Positions 36,225 through 45,081 of a DNA stretch of 64,000 bases are shown here, piece by piece; the first letter of the stretch is position 1; each line of letters begins with the position of its first letter. This stretch comes from Neisseria subflava (lineage in GTDB: Bacteria; Pseudomonadota; Gammaproteobacteria; Burkholderiales; Neisseriaceae), in contig NZ_CP073115.1 of NCBI RefSeq assembly GCF_024205705.1, forward strand, positions 372,001 to 436,000, written 5' to 3'. Position numbers and translations under genes: made by a program. Below the pieces are notes generated by a model. That model did not search any database. It had not been told where the DNA came from and saw only the letters and a list, made by a program, of their open reading frames with translations.

Positions 36225-36995
36225 TTATTTTGATATGCCGCAGCTCCATAGGTATTTGCCGAGGATTTGGAAGTCAGCGGGGGTAGTGGCGGACAGGGTC
36301 AGTTGGGTTGTCGGGTAGATGGATTTATTTGGGTTGTCGCTGATGATGTTGAGTGTATCGGCGGTCAGGCGTTGCAGACGTTTGACTCGGAGTTCGTCTT
36401 GTTGTCGAAACAGGTAGATTCCTTCACGGGTGTAGCGCGTGGCGGTTTGCCATAGGACGGTGCCTTGGTCGATTAGGGTTGGAAACATGCTGTCCCCGTC
36501 GATACGGGTACAGAAGCAGTCTGCGGGGGAAAGCTGCAGGTGTTTGAAGAAGGCGGTTCGGAACCACATGGCTTCGGGGTTGGTATCCCACGGTATTGCG
36601 CCGCTGCCTGTGCTTGCGAAGACTTCTTTGTAATAGCGGACGGGTACGATGTCGCGCGTATCCTGACGTGCTGCCCAGTCTGCGTAATCCATATTTTCGA
36701 TATGTGCTACATCGGGTTGAGTGTTGCGGACTTCAAGCGGTGTGTCTGTTTCCGCGCCATCTATCAAATGGAGCAAGCCTTTTTGTTCCAATTCATCAAT
36801 AACATAAGGAGGAAGAGGGTAGATTCTTTTAACACCTTTCTTCCCACCTTGTGAAGGTGCTTCTTCATATTCCCAATGTTCTCTTTCTGCCCTGTATTGA
36901 ATGGCGCGAGTTGTATTCGGCAGGCTTATTAGATTCAACTGGGTAATCAAATTCTGAATTTCAGAGATGCTGAATTTTGGCTCTTTCATTTCCAT
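36225..36995 (-). CDS. Phage repressor with S24 peptidase domain
   Basis: A 256-residue repressor. The N-terminal part (residues 1-about 70) resembles the Mu-type DNA-binding domain (SISEIQNLITQLNL, then RAIQYRAEREHWEYEE). The C-terminal S24/LexA-like domain has the catalytic Ser in RIDGDSMFPTL and the Lys in ELRVKRLQ. It should hold the prophage silent by binding the intergenic region at 36996-37331 and may be inactivated by self-cleavage. It is transcribed away from the early operon, as in Mu. Confidence 0.85.
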   Translation of the reverse strand: MEMKEPKFSISEIQNLITQLNLISLPNTTRAIQYRAEREHWEYEEAPSQGGKKGVKRIYPLPPYVIDELEQKGLLHLIDGAETDTPLEVRNTQPDVAHIENMDYADWAARQDTRDIVPVRYYKEVFASTGSGAIPWDTNPEAMWFRTAFFKHLQLSPADCFCTRIDGDSMFPTLIDQGTVLWQTATRYTREGIYLFRQQDELRVKRLQRLTADTLNIISDNPNKSIYPTTQLTLSATTPADFQILGKYLWSCGISK

Positions 36996-37331
36996 GCTCC
37001 AATCAAAAACATGGAAAAAATCTTAGAAATTATTTTCATATTTAAAACAATCACTTGTTAAAACAATATAGAAAAGCATGGAAATTTTAGTTACGAAATA
37101 ATTTCCAAGTTATATAATTTTAAAAACAGCGAAACGGCAACTTTAAAACAGTATAACCGATTTTGCAGTGTTCTTTAACAATTTGGAAATAGCCAAAAAA
37201 ATGACGGGTATCCGACCCGTCAGGAAGGAGACTGTTTAACAGGTCGTCTGAAACGGTTCGGACGACCGATTAAACGGTTTTAATTTGATTTCGTGGGTAA
37301 ACACCCACGCTACATATATTAAGGAGTATTT
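36996..37331 (+). promoter_or_regulatory. Repressor/early-operon control region
   Basis: A 336-base AT-rich gap between divergent repressor and ner genes. It holds an imperfect 30-base direct repeat (37010-37039 and 37077-37107, both starting CATGGAAA and ending GAAAT-TATTT-TC-like), which is a good operator candidate. It also holds a boxA-like element (37169-37180) and two hairpins (37202-37222 and 37242-37267) in the leader of the early operon. Confidence 0.6.
37169..37180 (+). promoter_or_regulatory. boxA-like antitermination element
   Basis: TGTTCTTTAACA differs by one base from the bacterial rrn boxA TGCTCTTTAACA and is followed by ATTTGGAAAT as in rRNA leaders. It lies upstream of two hairpins in the early leader, so it could recruit NusB-S10 and prevent early termination. 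Confidence 0.5.
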
Positions 37332-37580
37332 ATGCACCCAGAACTAATACGGGCGGAAATTAAGATGAAGGGGCTGACGCTTGCCGATGTGGCTGCGATG
37401 GCAGGTATAGGAGAAAGCACAGTGCGTCAGGCTTTGAGAAAGCCATCGACTGCCGGCGAGATGGCGATTGCGAAAGTGTTGGGCAAGCCATTGTATGAGC
37501 TGTGGCCGGAACGGTGGACGAAAGACGGGCGGCGCATCCGCCCTCGCTACACTTATTTATATAAAGAGGCAGCAGCATGA
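37332..37580 (+). CDS. Ner-like DNA-binding protein
   Basis: An 82-residue basic helix-turn-helix protein (LTLADVAAMAGIGESTVRQAL as the likely HTH, then KPLYELWPERW, typical of Ner/Nlp). In Mu, Ner lowers early and repressor transcription as lytic growth proceeds. It is the first gene after the repressor, as expected, and overlaps the next start by 4 bases. Confidence 0.85.
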   Translation: MHPELIRAEIKMKGLTLADVAAMAGIGESTVRQALRKPSTAGEMAIAKVLGKPLYELWPERWTKDGRRIRPRYTYLYKEAAA

Positions 37581-39777
37581 AAACGCATTACTCGATTTCC
37601 GAGTTATTGGAAATGAACTTAGAAAAATTTCCTAAAACGAATAGAGCAATCTTATATAAGGTTGAACGAGAGAAGTGGTCTTTTATTGAAGCCTCTTGTC
37701 AGGGGGGAAAAACGGAAAACGCCGCGAATATGCACCGCCCCCTGAAGTATTGAAACTGATTCAGGCGAAGAAGTTGAACGAGGTTTTGGGCGGTTTGTCA
37801 GATTTGCCCACTCCCCTGTCTTCTTATGAAGAAAAAGGCAACGAGGCGGCGGGGCTGCCCTCTCCTGATGTGAGAGGGGGACAGCTGACAATCGGTGTTG
37901 CGGACGGCTCGACGGAGCAACAACGGCTGTGTGAATCGGCACGACGCGGGGTTTTGTCTGCGGTCGAGCGGGTAATGGCGGAATCGGGTGTGTCGAAGGA
38001 GGCGGCGATGACGACTGTTTTGACGCAGGCGAAGATGCCTGGCTTCGAGCATATTGCGAAGCTGTTTTCTTTGGCTGCCGACGGGCGTGGCGGCGGTGGG
38101 AAACTGCCGAGCGTACGGACAATCAAGCGGTGGTTTGCGGCGCGGGAATCTAACAGCCTTGCGCCGAAATCCAGAACCGAGGATATGAACGTCCCGTCTT
38201 GGCTGCCTGTGTTTTTGGAATGCTACCGGCTGCCGATGAAGCCTTCTGTTTCCGAAGCTTACCGCTTGTTTGTTAGCAGGCTGGAGGCTTTGCCCTCTCC
38301 CCAACCCTCTTCCACGGGGAGAGTGGGCGATGTGCCAAGTATTCATCAAGTGCGCCGGTGGTTGGGAAAGCTTGGCAATGTGGAGCGTGAACGCGGACGA
38401 CGCGGTGCGCGGGATTTGAAAAATATCCTGCCGCACAAACGGCGCGATTTCCTGCACTTGAAACCTGCCGCCATCTACACCGCCGACGGTCATACATTTG
38501 ATGCGGAGGTATTGAATCCGTTGTCGGGTCTGCCGTTCAGACCTGAAATTACGACGGTTTTGGACGTTGGCACAAGACGGTGTATGGGCTGGAGCGTGGG
38601 ATTGGCGGAAAGCCGGTTTACTGTGCTTGAGGCTTTAAGCCACGCGAGCCGCGCGGCCATCGGTGCGCTTTGGTATGTGGACTGGGGACGTGGCTTTGAA
38701 AACTTGATGATGACGGATGAGGCAACGGGTCTGATGGGCAGGCTGGGCATGACGATGACGCATTCGCGGGCTTATAACTCGCAAGCGAAGGGCGCGTCGG
38801 AACGCAGCCATAATATTTTCACGCGGGCGGCGGCGAACCTGCCGTCTTTTGTGGGGAAAAATATGGACGATGAGGCGCGGCAGAAGCTGTTTAAGCTGTC
38901 GCGTAAGGAAGTCCGCCTGCACGGGAAGATTTTGAATTCGCCGATTCCGACTTGGGATGAGTTTAAGGGTTATATCGAACGGGTGGTGGACGAATATAAC
39001 GACCGACCGCACCGTTCGCTGCCTAAGTTTACCGACCGTGAAGGCAAACGCCGGCATATGTCGCCTAATGAATTTTGGGCTTTGAAGGTGGCGGAGTTTG
39101 GCGAGCCGCCAAGAGTGTCGCCGGAGGAGGAAGGATATTTGTTCCGACCGCAGGTGATGCGCACGGTACGGCGCGGGGAGGTATCGCTGTTCAGCAATAC
39201 TTATTATTCCGCCGAACTGATGGAGTTCAACGGCGAAACGGTAAGGGTCGGCTACGACGTGCAGGACGCGCTTTGGGTTTGGATTTACGACGATTTGGGA
39301 CGGCTTATCTGCAAAGCGGAATGGCATGGCAACTCGACGGACTATATGCCTGTCAGCGTCTTGGAACGCGCGGAAGACAAACGCAACGACGAGCGTCTGA
39401 AACGCAACGAGCTGCAACAGCAAAACATCCTGAAAGAACGCCGCGTACCGACCATCGAACATCAGGACTCGGTCAATATCGGGGGGATGGTGCTGGATAT
39501 GGGCCAAATCAAGGCTAAGGCTGCCGCATTGGCAGCACGCCGAAACCGTGAGGACGATTTAACGGTCGAGGCTGTGGCAGTGAAGGCGGTGGAAATGCCG
39601 TCTGAAACGGAAGCTGCCGCGGGCTGGTCGGTACCGTCCGAAGCATCGGAGCGGTTTGCGCTGTATCAGCGTCTTTGCGGTCAGACGGATTTGCCGCCGC
39701 AGGCGCAAAGATGGCTGGAGCGTTACCCGCAAAGCAATGAGTATAAGGCGTTGTCCAAGCGGGCGATGCTGGCTTGA
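37577..39777 (+). pseudogene. MuA-type transposase, frame interrupted at G6A5
   Basis: The natural start is ATG 37577 (MKTHYSISELLEMNLEKFP). This frame is the N-terminal DNA-binding part and reaches SCQGGK, after which the long frame continues from the -1 frame (GKNGKRREYAPPPEVL to 39777). The break is at GGGGGGAAAAAC (about 37701-37712). The DDE core is intact: YTADGHTFDAE, YVDWGRGFEN and the Glu in QAKGASERSHNIF. It joins phage ends to target DNA. The run contains G-GGG-GGA, which could allow -1 ribosomal slippage. A lost base or sequencing error is equally likely. The TTG at 37696 is not a natural start. Confidence 0.85.
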
Positions 39778-39839
39778 TTTCAGACGACCTTTCGGGGTCT
39801 TAAACAAGGTTTATTCACTATTTTAAAAGGATTTTAAAA

Positions 39840-40559
39840 ATGAAAATTGCAAATATCAACAATCTGTCTTTGGTCTCTGTTGCAATGGAGCGTTTGGTCA
39901 ACCGTCAGGACGGTTTGCCGGGCTTGGGTGTGTTGTACGGCCCTTCGGGTTTCGGCAAGACGACGGCGACGGTGGCGGTGGCGAATGAGACACGCGCTTA
40001 CTATGTCCAGCTGCGCAGCGCATGGAGCAAAAAGACGCTGTTGGAAAAAATCTGCTTCGAGATGGGCTTGCCGCCTGCCCGGACGGCGGCGGGTTGTTTG
40101 GATGTGATCTGCGAACAGTTGGCCGCCAGCCAACGTCCGTTGATTTTGGATGAGGCGGACTATTTGGTTACGCATAAGGGATTGGTCGAGCTGGTGCGCG
40201 ACATCTACGAGGGCAGCCAAGCCCCGCTGATGTTGGTGGGCGAGGAGATGTTGCCGACTAAACTTAAGAAATTCGAGCGTTTCCACGGCCGCGTGCTGGC
40301 TTGGGTACCTGCGCAACCTGTCGATTTGGCAGACGCGGAAGAGTTGGCGAAGGTTTACGCGCCTGATTTGACGTTTGAAAAAGATGCGCTGTCTTATTTG
40401 GTGGATTTGGCGCACGACTCGGTACGCCGCGTAACGGTCAATTTGGTCAATCTGTTGGAGCTTGCCAACCAGCAAGGCTTGGATACGGTAACGCGCGAGG
40501 TTTGTGCGAAAGCCGACCTGTACAAGGGCGAAGCACCTAAACGCGGGGTCAAATTATGA
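39840..40559 (+). CDS. MuB-like AAA ATPase, transposition target protein
   Basis: A 239-residue ATPase with Walker A GPSGFGKTT (residues about 34-42) and Walker B PLILDEADYL near 100. It is shorter than Mu B but in the same position after A. MuB-type proteins coat target DNA and deliver it to the transposase, giving target immunity. It overlaps the next start by 4 bases. Confidence 0.88.
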   Translation: MKIANINNLSLVSVAMERLVNRQDGLPGLGVLYGPSGFGKTTATVAVANETRAYYVQLRSAWSKKTLLEKICFEMGLPPARTAAGCLDVICEQLAASQRPLILDEADYLVTHKGLVELVRDIYEGSQAPLMLVGEEMLPTKLKKFERFHGRVLAWVPAQPVDLADAEELAKVYAPDLTFEKDALSYLVDLAHDSVRRVTVNLVNLLELANQQGLDTVTREVCAKADLYKGEAPKRGVKL

Positions 40560-41125
40560 GCGTGACGACATTGACGAAGCCCCGCAACCGCCGACAAGAG
40601 ATTTGGAACTGTCTGCGGGGTAATAAGGACAGGCTTCAGACGGTCTCTGAAATCGCCAAAGCCTGCCAACTGAGCGGGAATACGGTGTACACGTATCTGA
40701 AAGCTCTTAATAAAGGCGGGTTTGTGTCGATACAGAAGGGTTCGGACTTTTGCAGCCCGTACGGATACCGACTGGAGCGGGATGCGGGTGTGGATGCGCC
40801 CCGCTTGTCTGATGACGGTCAGCCGTTGAAATGTCCGGTAACGGAAGCCTTGTGGCGGACGATGCGGATTTTGAAAACCTTTGACTTGGACAGCCTGACG
40901 GCCCACGTCAATATGACACACCCTGTCAGCCGCAGTATGGCCAAGGTTTATGCTCAACACCTTGAAGCGGCGGGTTATCTGAAAAATACGGGCAACGCTC
41001 GGAAAAAATCGTTTGTCCTTTTGAAGAATACAGGGTCGAAAGCACCGCAGCTTCTGGCTGTCAGAGAGGTGTACGACCCAAATATAAACGAAATTGTATT
41101 AAGGGAGGTTCCTGATTATGAATGA
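40556..41125 (+). CDS. Winged-helix phage early protein
   Basis: A 189-residue protein. The N-terminal half has an HTH-like stretch, TVSEIAKACQLSGNTVYTYL, followed by KALNKGGFVSI (wing). The C-terminal half has a second HTH-like part (SRSMAKVYAQHLEAAGYLK). Two DNA-binding modules suggest a regulator of early transcription. No closer family is recognised. Confidence 0.6.
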   Translation: MSVTTLTKPRNRRQEIWNCLRGNKDRLQTVSEIAKACQLSGNTVYTYLKALNKGGFVSIQKGSDFCSPYGYRLERDAGVDAPRLSDDGQPLKCPVTEALWRTMRILKTFDLDSLTAHVNMTHPVSRSMAKVYAQHLEAAGYLKNTGNARKKSFVLLKNTGSKAPQLLAVREVYDPNINEIVLREVPDYE

Positions 41126-41465
41126 AAAAGATTATATGAAAGAAGATTGGTACGCGGTTTTGAAGGAAGAGGTCGAGAAAGACGGACTGATGAAGACTGC
41201 GGCAAAACTCCGATACAGCGCGACAAGCATCAGTCTGATTTTGAACGGCAAATACAACGGCAAGCCTGACAAAGTTGCTGCGAAAGTGACGGATGTATTT
41301 CGCAAGGTGATGTGTCCGTTTGAAGGTCGACGGATGGAACGAGCCGAATGTATTGAAATCTCTCTCTCCCCCGCTCCGACGCATAACCCTATCAAAATGC
41401 AGCACTGGCGAGCATGTCAAAAGTGTGAAATTAAACCATGCGAAAAGCGTAAAAAGGTTAGCTGA
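41118..41465 (+). CDS. Small HTH protein with Cys-rich tail
   Basis: A 115-residue protein. LMKTAAKLRYSATSISLILN looks like a helix-turn-helix, and the C-terminal WRACQKCEIKPCEKRKK gives a Cys-x2-Cys-x4-Cys cluster that may bind zinc. It overlaps the previous gene by 8 bases. Confidence 0.6.
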   Translation: MNEKDYMKEDWYAVLKEEVEKDGLMKTAAKLRYSATSISLILNGKYNGKPDKVAAKVTDVFRKVMCPFEGRRMERAECIEISLSPAPTHNPIKMQHWRACQKCEIKPCEKRKKVS

Positions 41466-41466
41466 A

Positions 41467-41709
41467 ATGAGACAAGAATATGCGGTACACGCCGGAGTCT
41501 ATGAGGACACTTGGCACGATTATGAAACCCATAAACGGAGGCAGATTTGGCGGGCGGATGTGCGCGGCAAGCGGAAAGAAGGCTTTGCATGGTTGCAAAT
41601 CCGCCGACTGCGGAAACGCTTCGAGAGCAAAGAGGAAGCCAAGGAATGGGCGGCGCAGGTTAAGGCGGATTGGGTACGCAATAATTTTTTTGCCTTAAGA
41701 AAATATTAA
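41467..41709 (+). CDS. Small basic phage protein
   Basis: An 80-residue basic protein starting MRQEYAVHAGVYEDTWHDYE, with a helical RRLRKRFESKEEAKEWAAQV segment. No domain recognised. The ATG at 41467 lies 1 base after the previous stop. The frame opens further upstream inside that gene, but no site supports an earlier start. Confidence 0.55.
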   Translation: MRQEYAVHAGVYEDTWHDYETHKRRQIWRADVRGKRKEGFAWLQIRRLRKRFESKEEAKEWAAQVKADWVRNNFFALRKY

Positions 41710-41736
41710 CTAATTGATTTATAAGGAAATAGGAAA

Positions 41737-41976
41737 ATGTCTAATTTGTTTTGCGAACGAAAAACCAAGTGGATCAGTTTGGCTTTTTGGTTGTTGTTTT
41801 GGGCGGTTTTGGTGGGAACGATGCTTCACAGCTGCTCTAAGCCAGTGGTGTCAGCGGCGAAGTTGGAAATGTCACGCCGCGAGCGGATGGCGGATTTGGA
41901 GGCTCAAGCTTTGGGCGAGCAATACGAATCGATGAGTACGGAGGAAAAAATGAAAGGGATTGTTTATGAGCGATAA
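41737..41976 (+). CDS. Small single-pass membrane protein
   Basis: A 79-residue protein with one hydrophobic segment (residues 12-30) ending in MLHSCS, which could be an imperfect lipobox. The rest is a helical charged tail. It is part of the tightly packed early string of tiny ORFs. No function known. Confidence 0.5.
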   Translation: MSNLFCERKTKWISLAFWLLFWAVLVGTMLHSCSKPVVSAAKLEMSRRERMADLEAQALGEQYESMSTEEKMKGIVYER

Positions 41977-42079
41977 GCCATTGAGTCCTACGGCGAAACA
42001 AGAGGCTTTGGAACGTGCGCTTAAGGAAATCCGCGCGAAATATGGCGATAAGGCGATTGTGAAAGGATGTGTGAAATGA
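41966..42079 (+). CDS. Tiny phage ORF (37 residues)
   Basis: Product MSDKPLSPTAKQEALERALK and on to IVKGCVK. ATG at 41966 overlaps the previous gene by 11 bases and its stop overlaps the next start (ATGA-type coupling). Confidence 0.45.
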   Translation: MSDKPLSPTAKQEALERALKEIRAKYGDKAIVKGCVK

Positions 42080-42231
42080 GTTTCGGACGACGTAATACGG
42101 ATTGGCAGGCTTGGGGACAACACCGCAGGCGTGCGACGGCGCGAATGGCGCAAAAAAACCGAGAGCGCGAAATCGAGGAATATCAGGCGCGTTTTAAACG
42201 GCCTGCCGAGAAGAAGGAGGAGAAAAAATGA
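42076..42231 (+). CDS. Tiny basic phage ORF (51 residues)
   Basis: The product starts MSFGRRNTDWQAWGQHRRRA and is highly charged and helical, ending KKEEKK. It overlaps both neighbours by 4 bases, which argues that it is translated. Confidence 0.5.
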   Translation: MSFGRRNTDWQAWGQHRRRATARMAQKNREREIEEYQARFKRPAEKKEEKK

Positions 42232-42350
42232 TTTGGTTTGTTGTCGGATTGGCGGTGTTGGTACTGCTGGGGATTTGGCTTGAAATGTTGGCCCGAATCG
42301 TCGTGTTGCACATGATCGGCGAAGGCCATGACGGTTATGACGACAATTAA
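42228..42350 (+). CDS. Tiny membrane ORF (40 residues)
   Basis: The product starts MIWFVVGLAVLVLLGIWLEM, one transmembrane helix followed by a short acidic tail (DGYDDN). Coupled by a 4-base overlap with the ORF before it. Confidence 0.5.
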   Translation: MIWFVVGLAVLVLLGIWLEMLARIVVLHMIGEGHDGYDDN

Positions 42351-42429
42351 AACGGTAAGCCGTTGATGTTGCTCTATATTTTTTTGCCTTATTGAAAATA
42401 TAAGGTATTGATTTAAAAGGATTTAAGAA

Positions 42430-42597
42430 ATGAATGGAAAAGAAATTGCAGAATGGATCGAAGACCGTGGCGAGCTGATGATCATGAAGAAGGACGGCGA
42501 AGGCTTTGTAATCGCTGCGCGGTCGCCGGATGGGATGTGGAAGACTGCCGAGGCGGGAACTTTGGCTCAGGCGATAACTTTATGGGAGGAAGCGTGA
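42430..42597 (+). CDS. Small phage protein (55 residues)
   Basis: Starts MNGKEIAEWIEDRGELMIMK, acidic, soluble, preceded by AAAAGGATTTAAGAA. Its TGA overlaps the next ATG by one base. Confidence 0.5.
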   Translation: MNGKEIAEWIEDRGELMIMKKDGEGFVIAARSPDGMWKTAEAGTLAQAITLWEEA

Positions 42598-43025
42598 TGG
42601 ACATTGAGCAATACAACCCTAAAAAGAGTCCGAAATATAGCAATTTTATTTATAGATTTTTGAAAAAGAACAAAAAAATTATACCGCATAGAGGAATGCC
42701 GGTTATCGAAAAGTTTGACACACTAGGTATCTGGAGGATCGGATGGCATGACAACGACGGGTGGTTTACCGGTGCTCCCATCAGTTTTTTACCCAATGGC
42801 AAGGTAGAGATTTATGCATTTAAGCCAGGCGGACAAGTTGTCGAACAAGTTAAATGGTGTGATTACAAACGTATTGGAGCCTGTGCTATTGACGGGCATG
42901 CGCATAAATGGCGCGAAGTTAATAAAAACAGCCGGTGCTGCGAATACTGCGGCCAATGGATACGGAGGAAAGTTAAAACCGAAAAAGTTATTCGCCGCCG
43001 CGATATTTGGGAGATTGAATCATGA
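42597..43025 (+). CDS. Phage protein with C-terminal zinc-ribbon-like motif
   Basis: A 142-residue protein. A C-terminal HAHKWREVNKNSRCCEYCGQW could bind zinc through His and Cys residues. The middle has aromatic beta-type sequence (IWRIGWHDNDGWFTGAP). Not recognised. ATG at 42597 is chosen because it couples to the previous stop. Confidence 0.5.
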   Translation: MDIEQYNPKKSPKYSNFIYRFLKKNKKIIPHRGMPVIEKFDTLGIWRIGWHDNDGWFTGAPISFLPNGKVEIYAFKPGGQVVEQVKWCDYKRIGACAIDGHAHKWREVNKNSRCCEYCGQWIRRKVKTEKVIRRRDIWEIES

Positions 43026-43507
43026 TTTGCCGTTGTCCTAACTGCGGGGCGGCCAACAGCTTGGATAGCTTGGTCAGCGACGCCGAAGCAGCCGAAGTGC
43101 TGAAGATGTTGCTGGAACTTGATGCTGATATCGGGAAAGCGGCTATCCGCTACATCGGTCTCTTCCGCCCTGCCAAGTCCCAGCTCTCTTGGGCGCGTAC
43201 CGCGAAACTGCTGAACGAGTTAATGCCTATGATTAAGGCACAGGAGGCGGCACGCGACGGGGTTTGTTTTCCTGCCCCTACCGAGGCTTGGATTCATGGT
43301 TTTAACGAGACGGTCAACGCACGCGACCAAGGCCGTCTGAAAACGCCGCTGAAGTCGCACGGATACTTATACGAAATCCTTGCGGGCTGGGTTGGCCAGC
43401 CAAGAGCAGGGAATCAGACAAACCAACCCAACCGCCGCGCCGCTCTGCCGGCCAACCCCAGCCAAACCCTTACCGCAGCCGCCTCACTGCAAGGACTGAA
43501 AAAATGA
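43022..43507 (+). CDS. Early phage protein with N-terminal Cys cluster
   Basis: A 161-residue protein starting MICRCPNCGAANS (Cys 3, 5 and 8; only one short Cys-x2-Cys). The middle region (AAIRYIGLFRPAKSQLSWAR) recurs in Neisseria and Haemophilus Mu-like phages between B and Gam. The function is unknown. It overlaps both neighbours by 4 bases. Confidence 0.6.
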   Translation: MICRCPNCGAANSLDSLVSDAEAAEVLKMLLELDADIGKAAIRYIGLFRPAKSQLSWARTAKLLNELMPMIKAQEAARDGVCFPAPTEAWIHGFNETVNARDQGRLKTPLKSHGYLYEILAGWVGQPRAGNQTNQPNRRAALPANPSQTLTAAASLQGLKK

Positions 43508-43992
43508 AAGAACTGCCTACTCAACTGCATAACGCCATGATCGACGGCCTGACCATGCTTTTGACCCTGCGTCTGAGTGGTTCGCCGGCTGCCGATACTG
43601 TGGCCGCGACTGCGCAAACATGGAACCGTGTATTGGCGCACGGCCGGGCGTGGGACGAAACGCGAGATGTACCGCGATTTCAGACGGCCTTTATGGTATT
43701 GGCGAATGAAACCGACCGCTGGCCGTCGCCCAAAGACTTTTTAGACAAGCTGCCGCCACCGCCGGAGCCGCTGAAATTGGAACACCGCTACCACCCCACG
43801 GCGGAGGAAAAAGCGAAAGGGAAATCAGCTTTAAACCGCATTCAGGGCGTAATTAAAGAGGTGTTAAGAGGCAAGTCACTGATACCGTCTCCGGCTGAAA
43901 CCGCCACCGAGCAGATTTTGAGAAACCGCGCGAAAGTTGAAGCACTTGCCAAGCGCGAACGCGAACAAGGCTTGAGCAAGCCGAAATGTTAA
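43504..43992 (+). CDS. Early phage protein, unknown
   Basis: A 162-residue soluble protein. It has a helical N-terminal half, a proline-rich hinge (KLPPPPEPLK) and a basic C-terminal part. It contains an uptake sequence at 43679-43690. Position before Gam fits a replication-associated accessory protein, but there is no direct evidence. Confidence 0.55.
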   Translation: MKELPTQLHNAMIDGLTMLLTLRLSGSPAADTVAATAQTWNRVLAHGRAWDETRDVPRFQTAFMVLANETDRWPSPKDFLDKLPPPPEPLKLEHRYHPTAEEKAKGKSALNRIQGVIKEVLRGKSLIPSPAETATEQILRNRAKVEALAKREREQGLSKPKC

Positions 43993-44016
43993 ACCCAACC
44001 TGAAAGGAAAGAAAAA

Positions 44017-44535
44017 ATGGCTAAAACCCGAATCAAACAGCCCGCTATCGAAGCGGCACAAGATAAAGCGGAAGTTACTGCGTTTATCCGCAAAATCGGC
44101 GATTTGCAACGCGAAGTCAAACGCCTGGAAACCGAAGCCGGAGACAAAAAAGCGGTCATCGAAGAAGAATATGCCGCCAAAGCCGCGCCGATGTGTGCCG
44201 AAATCATGAGCCTGACCGAACGTGTGGCCGCATACTGCGAGGCACATAAGGACGAGCTGACGGAAAACGGTAAAACCAAAACCGTGGACTTTACTACCGG
44301 CCTGATTAAATGGCGCATCCGTCCGCCATCTGTCAAGGTAACGGGCGTGGCTGCCGTCTTGGCGTGGCTCTCGGAGAAATCCGCCTTTGCTGAGTTTGTA
44401 CGCACGAAAAAGGAAATCGATAAAGACGCCATCCTGAATCAAAAAGAGCGTTTTTCAGACGGCCAAGTGCCGGGGATTAAGATTGTGTCGGGGCTTGAGG
44501 ATTTTGTGATTGAGCCGAGCGAACAAATTCTATAA
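44017..44535 (+). CDS. Host-nuclease inhibitor Gam
   Basis: A 172-residue protein of the Mu Gam family, with a long N-terminal coiled coil (residues 20-80, including IGDLQREVKRLETEA) and the conserved core GLIKWRIRPPSVKV near 95. Mu Gam dimers bind DNA ends and shield them from RecBCD, and are related to bacterial Ku. Position in the early region matches Mu. Confidence 0.9.
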   Translation: MAKTRIKQPAIEAAQDKAEVTAFIRKIGDLQREVKRLETEAGDKKAVIEEEYAAKAAPMCAEIMSLTERVAAYCEAHKDELTENGKTKTVDFTTGLIKWRIRPPSVKVTGVAAVLAWLSEKSAFAEFVRTKKEIDKDAILNQKERFSDGQVPGIKIVSGLEDFVIEPSEQIL

Positions 44536-44620
44536 AATCAACAGCCTGATTTCAATTCAGTGTGTTGAAACGTGATTGAGCCTACGGAGCAGGAGTTGAT
44601 GTGATGATTTAAAACAATGT

Positions 44621-44670
44621 TAAAGGCCGTCTGAAATGGGGTTTAAAACCTGTTTCAGACGGCCTTTTTT
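44621..44670. terminator. Hairpin closing Gam side of inverted cassette
   Basis: TAAAGGCCGTCTGAAA and TTTCAGACGGCCTTTTTT with a 16-base loop, placed between Gam (plus) and the minus-strand cassette. It can terminate both. Confidence 0.8.
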
Positions 44671-44682
44671 AATGCCCTAGAT

Positions 44683-44898
44683 TCAGGCTGCTTTCTCTTC
44701 CTGCTCGTACACGGCGTTGTAGAAAGCGGCGGACAGCTTGTCGGCTTTCTCGGAGGCGGTTTCAATCACGGCAGACAAACCGTCTTCAATTCCTTCCATG
44801 TCCATATCCAAAACTTTCAGATGGTTGAGCGTGAACACCAGCAGATTCAGGGCTTTGAGGCTGTCTTGGTCGAAAGTCAGAGTATAGGTGGTATTCAT
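44683..44898 (-). CDS. Small acidic cassette protein A
   Basis: A 71-residue acidic helical protein starting MNTTYTLTFDQDSLKALNLL. It ends the minus-strand cassette. Its upstream neighbour begins with a similar MNT motif and has a similar size and architecture (helical, LN-rich), so the two may be diverged duplicates or partners. Function unknown. Confidence 0.5.
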   Translation of the reverse strand: MNTTYTLTFDQDSLKALNLLVFTLNHLKVLDMDMEGIEDGLSAVIETASEKADKLSAAFYNAVYEQEEKAA

Positions 44899-44901
44899 GG
44901 C

Positions 44902-45078
44902 TCACACCTCCTCTTCTTTCTGTTTTTGGTCAAGTATGTTGGCGTATTCGGACAACACTAGCAGCAGGCAGCCACATTGTTCCATCTCCTCTTTCCCCAT
45001 TGCTTTGCGGTCCAACAGGTTTGTGCCGATAAAATTCAAAGCGTTTGAAAGCTGGTTCAAGGCAAATTCGGTATTCAT
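44902..45078 (-). CDS. Small acidic cassette protein B
   Basis: A 58-residue protein starting MNTEFALNQLSNALNFIGTN and ending KQKEEEV. It lies 3 bases after the antirepressor stop and 3 bases before the next start on the minus strand, so it is co-transcribed. Contains Cys-Gly-Cys. Unknown function. Confidence 0.5.
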   Translation of the reverse strand: MNTEFALNQLSNALNFIGTNLLDRKAMGKEEMEQCGCLLLVLSEYANILDQKQKEEEV

Positions 45079-45081
45079 GGC

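Noticed and set aside
37652..38493. Minus-strand ORFs opposite the MuA gene
   Set aside because: Ser/Pro/Arg-rich shadow frames with no start-site support. The plus strand holds the transposase DDE domain.
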